Assembly (NCBI RefSeq): GCF_013004645.1
Contig: NZ_JABEME010000001.1
Span: forward strand, 310,001 to 374,000
Direction: 5' to 3'
From: Stenotrophomonas africana
Lineage (GTDB): Bacteria > Pseudomonadota > Gammaproteobacteria > Xanthomonadales > Xanthomonadaceae
Length of the DNA stretch: 64,000 bases
Shown: piece after piece, positions 16,950 to 26,096 of the stretch
How the letters are laid out: each line of letters starts with the position of its first letter
Position numbering within the stretch: position 1 is the stretch's first letter
The notes under the pieces: model-generated
Told to the model about the DNA's origin: nothing
Databases searched by the model: none
What the model saw: only the letters and a program-made list of their open reading frames with translations
Made by a program: the position numbers and the translations under genes

Positions 16950-18778
16950 TGATCGGCAGCCACGAAACCCCCGGTCTGCCGCGCCCACAACCGCGCGTAC
17001 AGGCCACCGGCCGCAATCAGCTCGGCATGGGTGCCGGTCTCGACAATGCGGCCCTGATCCATTACCACCAGCCGGTCCATGCGTGCGATGGTCGACAGCC
17101 GGTGCGCGATCGCGATCACCGTCTTGCCGCCCATCAGCTGATCCAGGCTGTCCTGGATCGCCGCTTCCACCTCCGAGTCCAGCGCCGAGGTCGCTTCATC
17201 CAGTACCAGGATCGGCGCATCCTTCAGCAGCACGCGGGCAATGGCGATGCGCTGGCGCTGGCCACCGGACAGCTTCACGCCGCGCTCGCCCACGTGCGCG
17301 TCGTAGCCACGACGCCCCTGCCCGTCCACCAGCGTATCGATGAAGGCTTCGGCACGCGCCTTGGCAACGGCTGCGCGCAGCTGCTCATCGGTTGCGTCAG
17401 GACGGCCGTACAGCAGGTTGTCGCGGATCGAGCGATGCAGCAGCGAGGTGTCCTGGGTGACCACGCCGATCTGCTGGCGCAGGCTTTCCTGGGTGACGTA
17501 CGCAATGTCCTGGTCGTCGATCAGGATGCGGCCGCTTTCCAGGTCGTACAGGCGCAGCAGCACGTTGACCAGGGTCGACTTGCCGGCACCGGAGGGACCG
17601 ACCAGGCCGATCTTCTCGCCCGGCTTCACCACCAGGTCGAGGCCGGCGATCACACCGCCCTTCTTGCCGTAGTGGAAGTGGATGTCCTGGAAGTGCACGC
17701 CGCCACGGGTCACCTGCAACGGCACCGCATCCTCGCGGTCCTGCACGGTCAGCGGCTGGGCGATGGTGGTGATGCCGTCCTGCACCGTGCCGATGTCCTC
17801 GAAGATGCCGTTGATGGTCCACATGATCCAGCCGGACATGTTGTGAATGCGGATCACCAGGCCGGTAGCCAGCGTGATCGCACCGACGGTGATGTGGCCG
17901 CCATTCCACAGCCACAGTGCCAGCCCGCAGGTGCCGGCGATCAGGAAGCCGTTGACGATGGCGATGGTCAGGTCCATGCCGGTGGTGATGCGGGTCTGCG
18001 CGCGGTGCTTGACCGCCAGTTCCTGGATCGACTCGGCCACGTACGCCTGCTCGCGGCCACCATGGGCGAACAGCTTCAACGTGGGAATGTTGGTGTAGCC
18101 ATCGACGATGCGACCCATCGCCTTGGAACGCGCTTCGGACGCAATCCAGGCCCGTTCCTTCGCGCGCGGCACGAAGTAGGCCAGGATCACCGCGTAGGCC
18201 AGCAGCCACAGGATCAGCGGCACCATCAGCCGCCAGTCGGCCTGCGCGAACAGGTACAGCGCGGTGCCGGTGTAGACCACGATGTACCAGAGCGAATCGA
18301 CCATCTGCACCGCCGATTCGCGCAGCGAAGTACCGGTCTGCATCACCCGGTTGGCGACACTGCCGGCGAAGTCGTTCTGGAAGAAGCTCAGGCTCTGCCG
18401 CACCACGTAGTTGTGCATCAACCAGCGCGAGCGGTTGCTCAGGCCGGGCACGATGGCCTGGTTGACCAGCAGGTTGTGCAGGCCGACCAGGATCGGCCGC
18501 GCGACGACCGTGATGAACAGCATCCAGCCCAGTTCATTGGCGTGGCGCTTGAAGAAATCCGCACCGGGCTGCTCGGCGACCATGTCGACGATGCGGCCCA
18601 GGTAATCGAACATCGCCACTTCCACCAGCGCCAGCAGCAGGCCGGCGATGAGCGTGGCCAGCAGCACCGGCCACACCGGGCGCAGGTAGTGCAGGTAGAA
18701 GGGCAGCACCTTGCGCGGCGGCATGCGCCCGTCCACGGGCGGGAACACCGGAATCAGGGATTCAAACCAACGGAACAT
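16946..18778 (-). CDS. ABC exporter, fused permease/ATPase half-transporter
   Basis: 610 residues: a six-helix exporter domain (about 30-330) followed by an ATPase with Walker A GPSGAGKST, signature LSGGQRQRIAIAR, Walker B ILVLDEATSALD and switch AIAHRLST. It probably dimerises to export lipids or drugs. From memory, the neighbourhood (ABC exporter, acid phosphatase, PL5 lyase) recalls the K279a region that contains SmrA, a multidrug ABC transporter, but I cannot confirm identity. It is translationally coupled to the downstream phosphatase. Confidence 0.93.
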   Translation of the reverse strand: MFRWFESLIPVFPPVDGRMPPRKVLPFYLHYLRPVWPVLLATLIAGLLLALVEVAMFDYLGRIVDMVAEQPGADFFKRHANELGWMLFITVVARPILVGLHNLLVNQAIVPGLSNRSRWLMHNYVVRQSLSFFQNDFAGSVANRVMQTGTSLRESAVQMVDSLWYIVVYTGTALYLFAQADWRLMVPLILWLLAYAVILAYFVPRAKERAWIASEARSKAMGRIVDGYTNIPTLKLFAHGGREQAYVAESIQELAVKHRAQTRITTGMDLTIAIVNGFLIAGTCGLALWLWNGGHITVGAITLATGLVIRIHNMSGWIMWTINGIFEDIGTVQDGITTIAQPLTVQDREDAVPLQVTRGGVHFQDIHFHYGKKGGVIAGLDLVVKPGEKIGLVGPSGAGKSTLVNVLLRLYDLESGRILIDDQDIAYVTQESLRQQIGVVTQDTSLLHRSIRDNLLYGRPDATDEQLRAAVAKARAEAFIDTLVDGQGRRGYDAHVGERGVKLSGGQRQRIAIARVLLKDAPILVLDEATSALDSEVEAAIQDSLDQLMGGKTVIAIAHRLSTIARMDRLVVMDQGRIVETGTHAELIAAGGLYARLWARQTGGFVAADQ

Positions 18779-18859
18779 TGCACTCCCTCGCCTCTTGCAA
18801 GCGGCGAAGTATCCCACGCCGGATGTGTACGCCAGCCGATGATCGCCGCTCCGCCCCTG

Positions 18860-18915
18860 GTAGTCGCCCACCTTGGTGGGCGCCGTACCGCATGCCGACC
18901 AAGGTCGGCATCTAC
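18860..18915. repeat. Inverted SMAG pair, one copy supplying a stop codon
   Basis: GTAGTCGCCCACC-TTGGTGGGCG (from 18860) is followed at 18892-18915 by a minus-strand copy whose GTAG header contains the TAG stop of the serine hydrolase gene (18912-18914). The stems differ in sequence (GCCCACC versus GCCGACC) but share the GTAG ends. Confidence 0.8.
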
Positions 18916-20474
18916 CGTTCAGTCGGGGTGAACAACAGGTCCTGGAAATCGAAGCTGAAATCGGTCAGGTCGGAGATCGACTGCATGCGCACCTCGCGTA
19001 CCTTGCCGTCCGGGTCCAGGCTGAAGTTCACGAACGCGTCGGCATTGAGCGAACGGTCGTCCCAGCGCACGATGAAGGTGTCGTGCTGCCAGTGCTCCAG
19101 GCGTCCGCTCAGCTGCGCGGTCTTCATGAAGCGCAGGCGCAGGCCCTTGCCCTCGGCACTGATCTGCATGTCGCCATACCAGCGGTCACGGAAGGTGCCG
19201 GCGTAGCCGGCCAGTGCCAGCGACGGCTTGCTGCCCTTGTCGCGCGCGCTCTGGTGCTTGGCCCAGGCCTCGTCGGCCTTGTCCTGTCCCTTGGCCACGG
19301 CCTTGGCATAGGCGTCCACCCAGTCGTGCTTCTCGCCGCCCAGATAGGCATCCAGCACGCTCAGGGTAATCGCGTTGAACGCCGCGCCCACTTCCTGGTT
19401 GGTCAGTACCACCACGCCCAGCTTCTCGCCCGGCACCAGGGTCAGCCGCGAAACCATGCCCGGCCAGCCACCGGTGTGCCAGACCAGCTTCTGCCCGCGG
19501 AAATCGCTCAGGCTCCAGCCTTCGCCGTAGCCGGCAAAGTTGGCCCGCGCCGGCGCCAGCTCCGGCACGCTTGGCGCCGGGATCGACTGCGGCGTGATCG
19601 TCCGCCACATCTGCTGCTGGCTCTTCTCGCTGAACAGCGCGGTGCCATCGGCCAGCTTGCCCTCAGCCAGCTGCACCTGCATCCAGCGCGCCATGTCGTG
19701 CGCACTGGAATAGATGCCACCGGCGCCGGCATTGTTCGACCAGGTCAGTGGTGAAACGGTGCGCAGGTCCTTGAAATCGTATTTGGCGTGGCCGACCGCA
19801 GCCTTGTCGCCCGGCTTCAGATGATCGGCGTTGTAGCGTGTGCCGGCCATGCCCACCTTGTCGAAGATGCGGGTCTGCAGGAACTGCTGGTAGCTCATGC
19901 CGGAGACATGCTCGATCACCTGCTGGGCGACTGCGTACAGGATGTTGTCGTACGCATAGCTCTCGCGGAAACCGCCCTTCAGCGGCACCTTGCCCAGCCG
20001 CTCCACCACTTCGGCGTTGCTGTAGGAGGTGGTCGGCCAGAACAGCAGGTCACCGGCGCCCAGGCTCAGCCCGCTGCGATGCGACAGCAGGTCGCGGATC
20101 GTCATCTGGCCGGTCACGAACGGGTCGGACATGCGGAACGACGGCAGGTGGTCGATCACCTTGTCGTCCATCTTCAGCTTGCCATCCTCGGCCAGCAGGT
20201 TCAGCGAAGTGGCGGTGAAGGCCTTGGTGTTGGAAGCGATGGCAAACAGCGTATCGGCCTGCACCGGCTCCGGTTTGCCCTGCTCACGCACGCCCCAGCC
20301 ACGCTCCAGCACCACCTCGCCATCCTTGACTACCGCCACGGCAATGCCGGGCACGTCGAACTGCGCGCGCACGCGCTCGACAGTCGCATCCAGCTCCTGC
20401 AGCTGCGCCGGGGTGGCAGCGCTCGCCATGGTCGTGCACGCCAGCAGCACGGCTCCTCCAATCCAGGGTTTCAT
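18912..20474 (-). CDS. Beta-lactamase-family serine hydrolase with DUF3471 C-domain
   Basis: 520 residues with a signal peptide ending ASA. The class C beta-lactamase/esterase fold is shown by SNTK (SxxK, in FAIASNTKAFTA), a Tyr-x-Asn-type motif (SYAYDN) and WHTGGWPGM near the third motif. A C-terminal beta-sandwich of about 100 residues (LAGYAGTFRDRWYGDMQI) matches the DUF3471/lipocalin-like extension found in esterases and D-aminopeptidases. It is probably a periplasmic peptidase or esterase rather than a true beta-lactamase. The gene ends inside a SMAG repeat. Confidence 0.88.
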   Translation of the reverse strand: MKPWIGGAVLLACTTMASAATPAQLQELDATVERVRAQFDVPGIAVAVVKDGEVVLERGWGVREQGKPEPVQADTLFAIASNTKAFTATSLNLLAEDGKLKMDDKVIDHLPSFRMSDPFVTGQMTIRDLLSHRSGLSLGAGDLLFWPTTSYSNAEVVERLGKVPLKGGFRESYAYDNILYAVAQQVIEHVSGMSYQQFLQTRIFDKVGMAGTRYNADHLKPGDKAAVGHAKYDFKDLRTVSPLTWSNNAGAGGIYSSAHDMARWMQVQLAEGKLADGTALFSEKSQQQMWRTITPQSIPAPSVPELAPARANFAGYGEGWSLSDFRGQKLVWHTGGWPGMVSRLTLVPGEKLGVVVLTNQEVGAAFNAITLSVLDAYLGGEKHDWVDAYAKAVAKGQDKADEAWAKHQSARDKGSKPSLALAGYAGTFRDRWYGDMQISAEGKGLRLRFMKTAQLSGRLEHWQHDTFIVRWDDRSLNADAFVNFSLDPDGKVREVRMQSISDLTDFSFDFQDLLFTPTER

Positions 20475-20584
20475 CCAGCACGATCTCCGAACAGGGGTGG
20501 CGGCCATGTGCAGGCCGTCACCGGGGTTTCGCGGGATGGTAACGGTCTGCGGCGCACCCTGCCCTGTGCCATAGGAGGGGTGTC

Positions 20585-21028
20585 ATGGGCGGGAACGGCC
20601 AACCGAGCAACGGCTCCACCATCATTCCGTGCCTGCGCTATCGCGACGCGCAGGCCGCCATCGACTGGCTGCAACGCGCCTTCGGCTTCCATGCCCAGGC
20701 CGTGTATGCCGACGGCGATACGGTATTCCACGCGCAGCTGACCTTCGGCAGCGGCATGATCATGCTCGGCTCGGCCAGCAATCAGAGCGCATGGAGCGAA
20801 CACGCGGCGATGCCCGATGAGGTCGACGGCCGCCAGACCCAGAGCGCCTGTGTGATCGTCACCGATGCCGATGCCCACTATGCGCGGGCGAAGGCCGCCG
20901 GTGCCCGCATCGTCATCGACATCGCCGACCAGGACTATGGCGGGCGCGGCTACGCCTGCGCCGACCCGGAAGGCTATCTGTGGTGGTTCGGCAGCTACGA
21001 CCCGTGGCGCGCGGACCACGGCCAGTGA
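20585..21028 (+). CDS. VOC/glyoxalase-family protein
   Basis: 147 residues. An AGGAGGGG ribosome site precedes ATG 20585. The vicinal-oxygen-chelate fold is seen in IIPCLRYRDAQAAIDWLQRAFGF and RGYACADPEGYLWWFGSYDPW, typical of the PhnB-like/glyoxalase branch. The enzyme activity is unknown. Its stop codon overlaps the GTG start of the next gene. Confidence 0.87.
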   Translation: MGGNGQPSNGSTIIPCLRYRDAQAAIDWLQRAFGFHAQAVYADGDTVFHAQLTFGSGMIMLGSASNQSAWSEHAAMPDEVDGRQTQSACVIVTDADAHYARAKAAGARIVIDIADQDYGGRGYACADPEGYLWWFGSYDPWRADHGQ

Positions 21029-21840
21029 CCACGGCCTCCCGACAGGCCGCGATCCGCTGCGGCATCGGTGGCTGGGTGTTTCCCGAATGGCGCGGCGGCG
21101 TTTTCTACCCCGTGGGCCTGCCGCAGCGTGAAGAACTGGCCCATGCCAGCCGTGCCCTGCGTTGCATTGAAATCAACGGCACCTTCTACCGCACGCCCAC
21201 CGCGGCGCAGTGCGCGCAGTGGGCCGCACAGACGCCGGAAGGCTTTCGGTTTTCGATGAAGGCGCCACGCTACCTGGTGCAGCGCCGCGACCTGTCCAGC
21301 ACCGTAGAGGCAGCCGCGCCCTTCCTGCAGGCGGCGACTGCGCTTGGTGACCGGCTTGGCCCGTTGCTGTGGCAGTTCGATCCACGCCACCCGGCCGACG
21401 CCGATGCACTGGGCGCCCTGATGGCGCAGCTGCCGAAGCAGCTGCAAGGAGTGCCGCTGCAGCATGCGCTGGAGGTCCGCAACGCGGAGGCACATGGCCC
21501 GGCACTGGTCGACGCCGCGCGCCGCCACGGCGTGGCGCTGGTGATCGAAGACAGTGACGAGGCGCCATTGCATGGCGATGTCAGTGCCGGCTTCGTCTAT
21601 GCGCGGATCAAGCGCAGCCAGGCCCGCTTGAACGAGGGCCTGCCGGCACCCGTGCAGCAGCGCTGGGCCGAACGCGCGCAGCGTTGGGCGCACGGCGAAC
21701 CGGTGGACGATCTGCCCTGCCTGGCCGGGCCGGCACCGTCAGAGCCGCGCGAGGTGTACCTGCTGTGCATCGGCGCGGGCAAGGCACGCAACCCGGCGGC
21801 GGCGATGGCCCTGCAGCGGCGGGCGGACGCCCCCGGGTAG
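21025..21840 (+). CDS. DUF72 (YecE-like) protein
   Basis: 271 residues from GTG 21025, chosen because GTGA overlaps the VOC stop codon. The DUF72 TIM-barrel signature is visible: RCGIGGWVFPEWRG, EINGTFYRTPTAAQCAQWA and FRFSMKAPRYLV, then LLWQFDPR and YARIKR. The biochemical role of this family is not established. It is co-transcribed with the VOC gene. Confidence 0.9.
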   Translation: MTTASRQAAIRCGIGGWVFPEWRGGVFYPVGLPQREELAHASRALRCIEINGTFYRTPTAAQCAQWAAQTPEGFRFSMKAPRYLVQRRDLSSTVEAAAPFLQAATALGDRLGPLLWQFDPRHPADADALGALMAQLPKQLQGVPLQHALEVRNAEAHGPALVDAARRHGVALVIEDSDEAPLHGDVSAGFVYARIKRSQARLNEGLPAPVQQRWAERAQRWAHGEPVDDLPCLAGPAPSEPREVYLLCIGAGKARNPAAAMALQRRADAPG

Positions 21841-21890
21841 TTCCCCACGCAGATAGCGCTGCGGTCATCGACTTGCCTCACAATAGGCGG

Positions 21891-22838
21891 ATGAGCACAC
21901 CCGACACCCGCAAAGCGCTGTGGCAGATCCACTTCTGTGTCCTGCTGTGGGGCGTCACCGCCATCCTCGGCAAGCTGATCACCCTGCCCGCGCTGCCGCT
22001 GGTGTGGTGGCGCATGCTGCTGGTGACGGCGATGCTGGCGCTGTTGCCGCGGGTCTGGCGCGGGTTGCGCACGCTGCCCTTGCGCCTGGTGGCAGGCTAC
22101 GCCGGCATCGGCGCGCTGGTCGCCCTGCACTGGCTGACGTTCTACGGCGCGGTGAAGCTGGCCAACGCCTCGGTGGCCGCCACCTGCATCGCGCTGGCGC
22201 CGGTGTTCACGTCAATCATCGAGCCGTGGGTGGCCAAGCGGCCGTTCCAGCTGCGTGAACTGGCGTTCGGCCTGGCGGTGCTGCCCGGTGTTGCACTGGT
22301 AGTCGGTGGCGTGCCCGATGGCATGCGCCTGGGTGTACTGATCGGCGCGATATCGGCGCTGCTGGTGGCGGTGTTCGGCTCGCTCAACAAGCGCATGGTC
22401 AGCCACGCCGATCCCCTTACGGTCACTGCGCTGGAGCTCGGTGCCGGCACCCTCACCCTGACCCTGCTGGCACCGCTGATGCCCTACCTGCTGCCTGCGC
22501 TGGCCAGCCCATTGTGGGTGGTCCCGGACCTGCACGACGGCATCCTGCTGCTGGTGCTGGCCGGGTTCTGCACGCTGTTGCCGTTCGCCCTGGCCCTGGT
22601 TGCGCTGCGCCACCTGAGCGCCTACACGGTGCAGCTGGTGACCAACCTGGAACCGGTCTACGCGGTGGTGCTGGCGGTGGTGCTGCTGCGCGAGCAGCAC
22701 GAGGTCACCCCATGGTTCTACCTGGGCGTGGCGATCATCGTCGGCGCAGTGTTCCTGCATCCGCTGCTCAATCGCCGCAGGCCGGTGCAGCATCCGGAAA
22801 TCCTTGGCACGGCCGAGGCGCGCAACATCGCCGATTGA
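21891..22838 (+). CDS. EamA/DMT-family transporter
   Basis: 315 residues, ten membrane helices in two EamA repeats (WQIHFCVLLWGVTAILGKLI; GVLIGAISALLVAVFGSLNKRM). It belongs to a different branch from the DMT protein at 8828-9700. The start at ATG 21891 matches the family start. Export of a small metabolite is likely; the substrate is unknown. A GTCCACGCC-GGGCGTGGAT hairpin lies just beyond its stop (about 22842-22861). Confidence 0.9.
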   Translation: MSTPDTRKALWQIHFCVLLWGVTAILGKLITLPALPLVWWRMLLVTAMLALLPRVWRGLRTLPLRLVAGYAGIGALVALHWLTFYGAVKLANASVAATCIALAPVFTSIIEPWVAKRPFQLRELAFGLAVLPGVALVVGGVPDGMRLGVLIGAISALLVAVFGSLNKRMVSHADPLTVTALELGAGTLTLTLLAPLMPYLLPALASPLWVVPDLHDGILLLVLAGFCTLLPFALALVALRHLSAYTVQLVTNLEPVYAVVLAVVLLREQHEVTPWFYLGVAIIVGAVFLHPLLNRRRPVQHPEILGTAEARNIAD

Positions 22839-22868
22839 GCGCGTCCACGCCGGGCGTGGATGGCTGTA

Positions 22869-24029
22869 TCAACGCCGCGGCCAGTGCCATGCCGGGGCAT
22901 CCAGCAGGCCCTGCCCACTCAACAGCGTGCGGCCCTGTTCCTTGTGCAGGTGCAGCGAATGACAGCCGGGCGCCTGCTCAAGTGCTGCGATCAGGCGGCT
23001 GGCGTGTGAGACCACCCACACCTGGCTGCGCGCACTGGCCGCGATGATCAGCCGCGCCAGCGCCGGCAGCAGGTCCGGATGCAGGCTGGTCTCCGGCTCG
23101 TTGAGCACCAGCAGCGGCGGCGGGCGTGGCGTGTGCAGTGCCGCGGCCAGCAGCAGGAAGCGCAGCGTGCCGTCGGACAGTTCGGCCATCGACAACGGCC
23201 GCAGCAACCCCGGCTGGTGGAAGCGCAGGGCCAGTCGACCGTCCAGCTCTTCGAAGCCGACCGTGGCGCCGGGGAACGCATCATCGACGCTGCGAGCCAA
23301 CGCGACCGGATCCCCGATCTCGAGAATGGTCACCCAGGCCGCCGCCAGATCCCGGCCGTCGTGATGCAGCACCGGCGTGCGCGTGGCCATCGCCGGTTGT
23401 CGCGCCGGGGCATGGGCGTCGCTGCGGAAATGGTCGTAGAAGCGCCAGCGACGGATGTACTCGCGCAAGGCGATGGTTTCCGGCATGCGCTGCGGATCGC
23501 CGACCTGGGTGAACAGACTGTCGAACAGCGACAACCGGTCATCGACCAGATCCCAGCCGCGCGAATGGCGCTGCCGCACCATCGCCCCACGACGATCAAC
23601 CAGCAGGTTGGCGCTGCGCAGGAACGGCCCGGCCCAGATCGCCTCGGCCTTGATCTGCGGATCCAGCGCAAACGCGGAACGGCTGGGGGGTGGGTACCCC
23701 AGGTCGATGGCATAGCCGAACTCGTCGGTGGTGAAGCCCAGCTTCAGCCCCACCGACGCCTGCCGGGGCCCGCCCTGCAGCGGGATCTCACCGGCCGCAG
23801 CCCGGCGATCGATGGATTCGGGGCCGGCCCACAGCGCCGAACCGAGCCCCCCTTCGCGGGCCAGCACCGCCGCGACGCCGCCCTGCGCGGTCTCCGCCAG
23901 CAGCCGCAGCGCACGGTACAGGCTGGACTTGCCACTGCCATTGTCACCGGTCACCACATTCAACGGCTGCAGCGGCAGTACCAGCCCGTGCAGCGAGCGA
24001 TAGTGGGCGATGGCCAGGGTCTCCAGCAT
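22869..24029 (-). CDS. AAA_21-type ATPase (RecF/SMC-like)
   Basis: 386 residues from ATG 24029 (MLETLAIAHYRSL). In-frame ATGs at 24038 and 24059 are alternatives. Walker A is GDNGSGKSS near residue 30. The distal block has an ABC-like signature (MAELSDGTLRFLLLAAAL), Walker B LLVLNEPETSLHP with Asn in place of the usual Asp, and a switch strand VWVVSHASRLI. Such proteins occur alone or in defence modules; no nuclease or toxin gene adjoins, so no system is claimed. It converges with the EamA gene. Confidence 0.82.
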   Translation of the reverse strand: MLETLAIAHYRSLHGLVLPLQPLNVVTGDNGSGKSSLYRALRLLAETAQGGVAAVLAREGGLGSALWAGPESIDRRAAAGEIPLQGGPRQASVGLKLGFTTDEFGYAIDLGYPPPSRSAFALDPQIKAEAIWAGPFLRSANLLVDRRGAMVRQRHSRGWDLVDDRLSLFDSLFTQVGDPQRMPETIALREYIRRWRFYDHFRSDAHAPARQPAMATRTPVLHHDGRDLAAAWVTILEIGDPVALARSVDDAFPGATVGFEELDGRLALRFHQPGLLRPLSMAELSDGTLRFLLLAAALHTPRPPPLLVLNEPETSLHPDLLPALARLIIAASARSQVWVVSHASRLIAALEQAPGCHSLHLHKEQGRTLLSGQGLLDAPAWHWPRR

Positions 24030-24115
24030 GGTCGGCATCCGTGGGAACAGATGCGCCATGCTGGCTGGCCAAGGTCGCAGGGGGTGCGACGCGACGGTAT
24101 TGAATCGGCCACAGC

Positions 24116-24138
24116 GTCCACGCGTGGCGTGGATCTAC
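24116..24138 (-). repeat. SMAG palindrome, minus orientation
   Basis: Read on the minus strand it is GTAGATCCACGCC-ACGCGTGGAC, a GTAG-headed hairpin 13 bp from the stop of the GAF-GGDEF gene. The stem is nearly that of 2421-2443. Confidence 0.75.
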
Positions 24139-24151
24139 CGGGCGGGATGTT

Positions 24152-25222
24152 TCAGCCCGCCAGCTCCACCCGGTTGCGGCCGTTGCCCTTGGCCCGGTAC
24201 AGCGCCTTGTCGGCGCGTGCCAGCGTGTCATCCACGCTTTCACCGGGCTGGTACTGGGCCACACCAATACTGATCGTGATCGGGAATCCCAGCGGAAGGT
24301 CTGCCACGGCCAGGCGCAGGAACTCGCATTGCAGTTCGGCCGTGCGCAGATCAGTGCCCGGCATCACCGCCACGAACTCTTCGCCGCCATAGCGCGCCGC
24401 CATGCCGCGGCCAGCGAAGTGCGAGCGCAGCAGCACGCCCAGCTCGGCCAGCACCCGGTCGCCGGTGGCGTGTCCCTGGAAATCGTTGATGTGCTTGAAG
24501 TGATCGATGTCCAGCAGGGCCACGCAGGCCACTCCCGGTTGCCCATCGATCTCCGCCACCGCCTCTTCCAGTGCCACCGCCATCGCGCGGCGGTTCGGCA
24601 GACCGGTCAGCGCATCGGTGCGGCTCTGCTCGGCCAGGTCGGCATTCTGCGCCAGCAGCACGTCCTGGTACTCCGACAGCAGGCGCTCGTAGTCATCGCG
24701 TTCCAGCATGTGCTTCTGGATGTCGAGCGCGAAACGGCGCAGCTCCATCACCAGCATCACCTGCCGTGACAGAGCGGCCAGTGCCTCGGCCTTGTCGCTG
24801 GGCAGCTGCTGCGGATGTGCATCGAACACGCACAACGTACCCAGTGGCAGGCCATCGGAACTGATCAGTGGCGCACCGGCGTAGAAACGGATGTGCGGGT
24901 CACCGGTCACCACCGGGTTGTCGTGGAAGCGGATGTCCTGCAGCGCATCCTCGACCACCATGATTTCCTGCGGCTGCAGGATGGCGTGGCCACACATCGA
25001 TTCGCTGCGCAGGTTCTCTGCCGCGTCGATGCCCTGAATCGACTTGAACCACTGCCGTTCGACATCGATCAGGGTCACCGCCGCCATCGAGGTACCGCAG
25101 ACCGCCTTGGCGATCGCCACCAGGTCGTCGAATGACTTCTCGCGCTGCGAATCAAGGATCCGGTAGCGGTACAGCGCCTCGAGCCGAAGGGCTTCGTTGG
25201 CAGGCTTGTCGGGCTTGATCAT
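24152..25222 (-). CDS. GAF-GGDEF diguanylate cyclase
   Basis: 356 residues, soluble. An N-terminal GAF domain (FDDLVAIAKAVCGTSMAAVTLIDVERQWFKS to about residue 165) is followed by a short coiled linker and a GGDEF domain with DALTGLPNRR, LLDIDHFKHIND and the active GGEEF loop at 279-283. No RxxD inhibitory site lies five residues before the loop. It should make c-di-GMP from two GTP in response to a ligand or redox cue on the GAF domain. It is flanked on both sides by SMAG repeats. Confidence 0.92.
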   Translation of the reverse strand: MIKPDKPANEALRLEALYRYRILDSQREKSFDDLVAIAKAVCGTSMAAVTLIDVERQWFKSIQGIDAAENLRSESMCGHAILQPQEIMVVEDALQDIRFHDNPVVTGDPHIRFYAGAPLISSDGLPLGTLCVFDAHPQQLPSDKAEALAALSRQVMLVMELRRFALDIQKHMLERDDYERLLSEYQDVLLAQNADLAEQSRTDALTGLPNRRAMAVALEEAVAEIDGQPGVACVALLDIDHFKHINDFQGHATGDRVLAELGVLLRSHFAGRGMAARYGGEEFVAVMPGTDLRTAELQCEFLRLAVADLPLGFPITISIGVAQYQPGESVDDTLARADKALYRAKGNGRNRVELAG

Positions 25223-25264
25223 GCAGCGTCACATTCCGGCAGGTCACTGCGGAGTCTAGCCGAT

Positions 25265-25330
25265 GTAGCGCCGAGCCCATGCTCGGCTGCACCCGGACAA
25301 AAGGGCAGCCGAGCATGGGCTCGGCGCTAC
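25265..25330. repeat. Long SMAG inverted dimer
   Basis: GTAGCGCCGAGCCCATGCTC begins a 26-nt arm that is repeated exactly as its reverse complement at 25305-25330 around a 14-nt spacer. Each arm is itself a hairpin (GAGC/GCTC), so both a cruciform and two small stem-loops are possible. Nearly the same dimer occurs at 40589-40646. Confidence 0.88.
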
Positions 25331-25339
25331 AGATGCCGT

Positions 25340-26062
25340 TTACCAGTCCAGCTGCTTCGGCAGCAGGCCCTGCAGTTCCTGCTCGGTCAGGTTGCGCCAC
25401 TGGCCCGGCTTCAGCGCGCCGATCTTGATGTTGTCGATGCGCACGCGGCGCAGCTGGGTTACGCGATAGCCGAATTCGGCGGCCATCAGGCGGATCTGCC
25501 GGTTCAGGCCCTGCTGCAGGATGATGCGGAAACCGAACTTGGCGATGCGCGAAGTCTTGCACGGCAGCGTCATCTGGTCGTGGATGCGCACGCCGCGCGC
25601 CATGCCACGCAGGAACTCATCGGTCACCGGCTTGTTCACCGCCACCAGGTACTCCTTCTGGTGGCCGTTCTCGGCACGCAGGATCTGGTTGACGATGTCG
25701 CCGTTGCTGGTCATCAGGATCAGGCCTTCGGATTCCTTGTCCAGGCGCCCGATCGGAAAGATGCGCTGTTCGTGGCCAACGAAGTCGACGATGTTGCCCT
25801 TGACCGAGGTTTCGGTCGTGCAGGTGACGCCCACCGGCTTGTTCAGCGCGATGTAGACGTGGCGGCGGGCGCCGGGCTTGCGTGCCACGCGCGCGCGCAG
25901 CGGTTGGCCGTCAACCAGCACCTGGTCTTCCTCGCCCACCACCGCACCGGTGCCGGCCGGGTGACCGTTGACGGTGACGCGGCGGGCGGCGATCAGGCGA
26001 TCGGCCTCGCGGCGGGAGCAGAAGCCGGTGTCGGCGATGTGTTTGTTGAGTCGGGTGGTCAT
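25340..26062 (-). CDS. rluF: 23S rRNA pseudouridine(2604) synthase
   Basis: 240 residues from ATG 26062 (MTTRLNKHIADTGFCSRREADRLI). The N-terminal S4 RNA-binding domain covers about residues 3-60. The catalytic pseudouridine synthase domain has IGRLDKESEGLILMTSNGD with the nucleophilic Asp, and RQIRLMAAEFGYRVTQLRRVRI near the end. The sequence follows the RluF/RluB branch of the RsuA family and modifies U2604 of 23S rRNA. It sits 34 bp downstream of a GGDEF gene and may share its transcript. Confidence 0.9.
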   Translation of the reverse strand: MTTRLNKHIADTGFCSRREADRLIAARRVTVNGHPAGTGAVVGEEDQVLVDGQPLRARVARKPGARRHVYIALNKPVGVTCTTETSVKGNIVDFVGHEQRIFPIGRLDKESEGLILMTSNGDIVNQILRAENGHQKEYLVAVNKPVTDEFLRGMARGVRIHDQMTLPCKTSRIAKFGFRIILQQGLNRQIRLMAAEFGYRVTQLRRVRIDNIKIGALKPGQWRNLTEQELQGLLPKQLDW

Positions 26063-26096
26063 CACCCTATTATCCGGCATCGCCGCCCGCTGCGCC

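Noticed and set aside
22869..24029. The AAA ATPase as part of an antiphage system
   Set aside because: No nuclease, TOPRIM, toxin or reverse transcriptase gene is adjacent; neighbours are an EamA transporter and a GGDEF gene.
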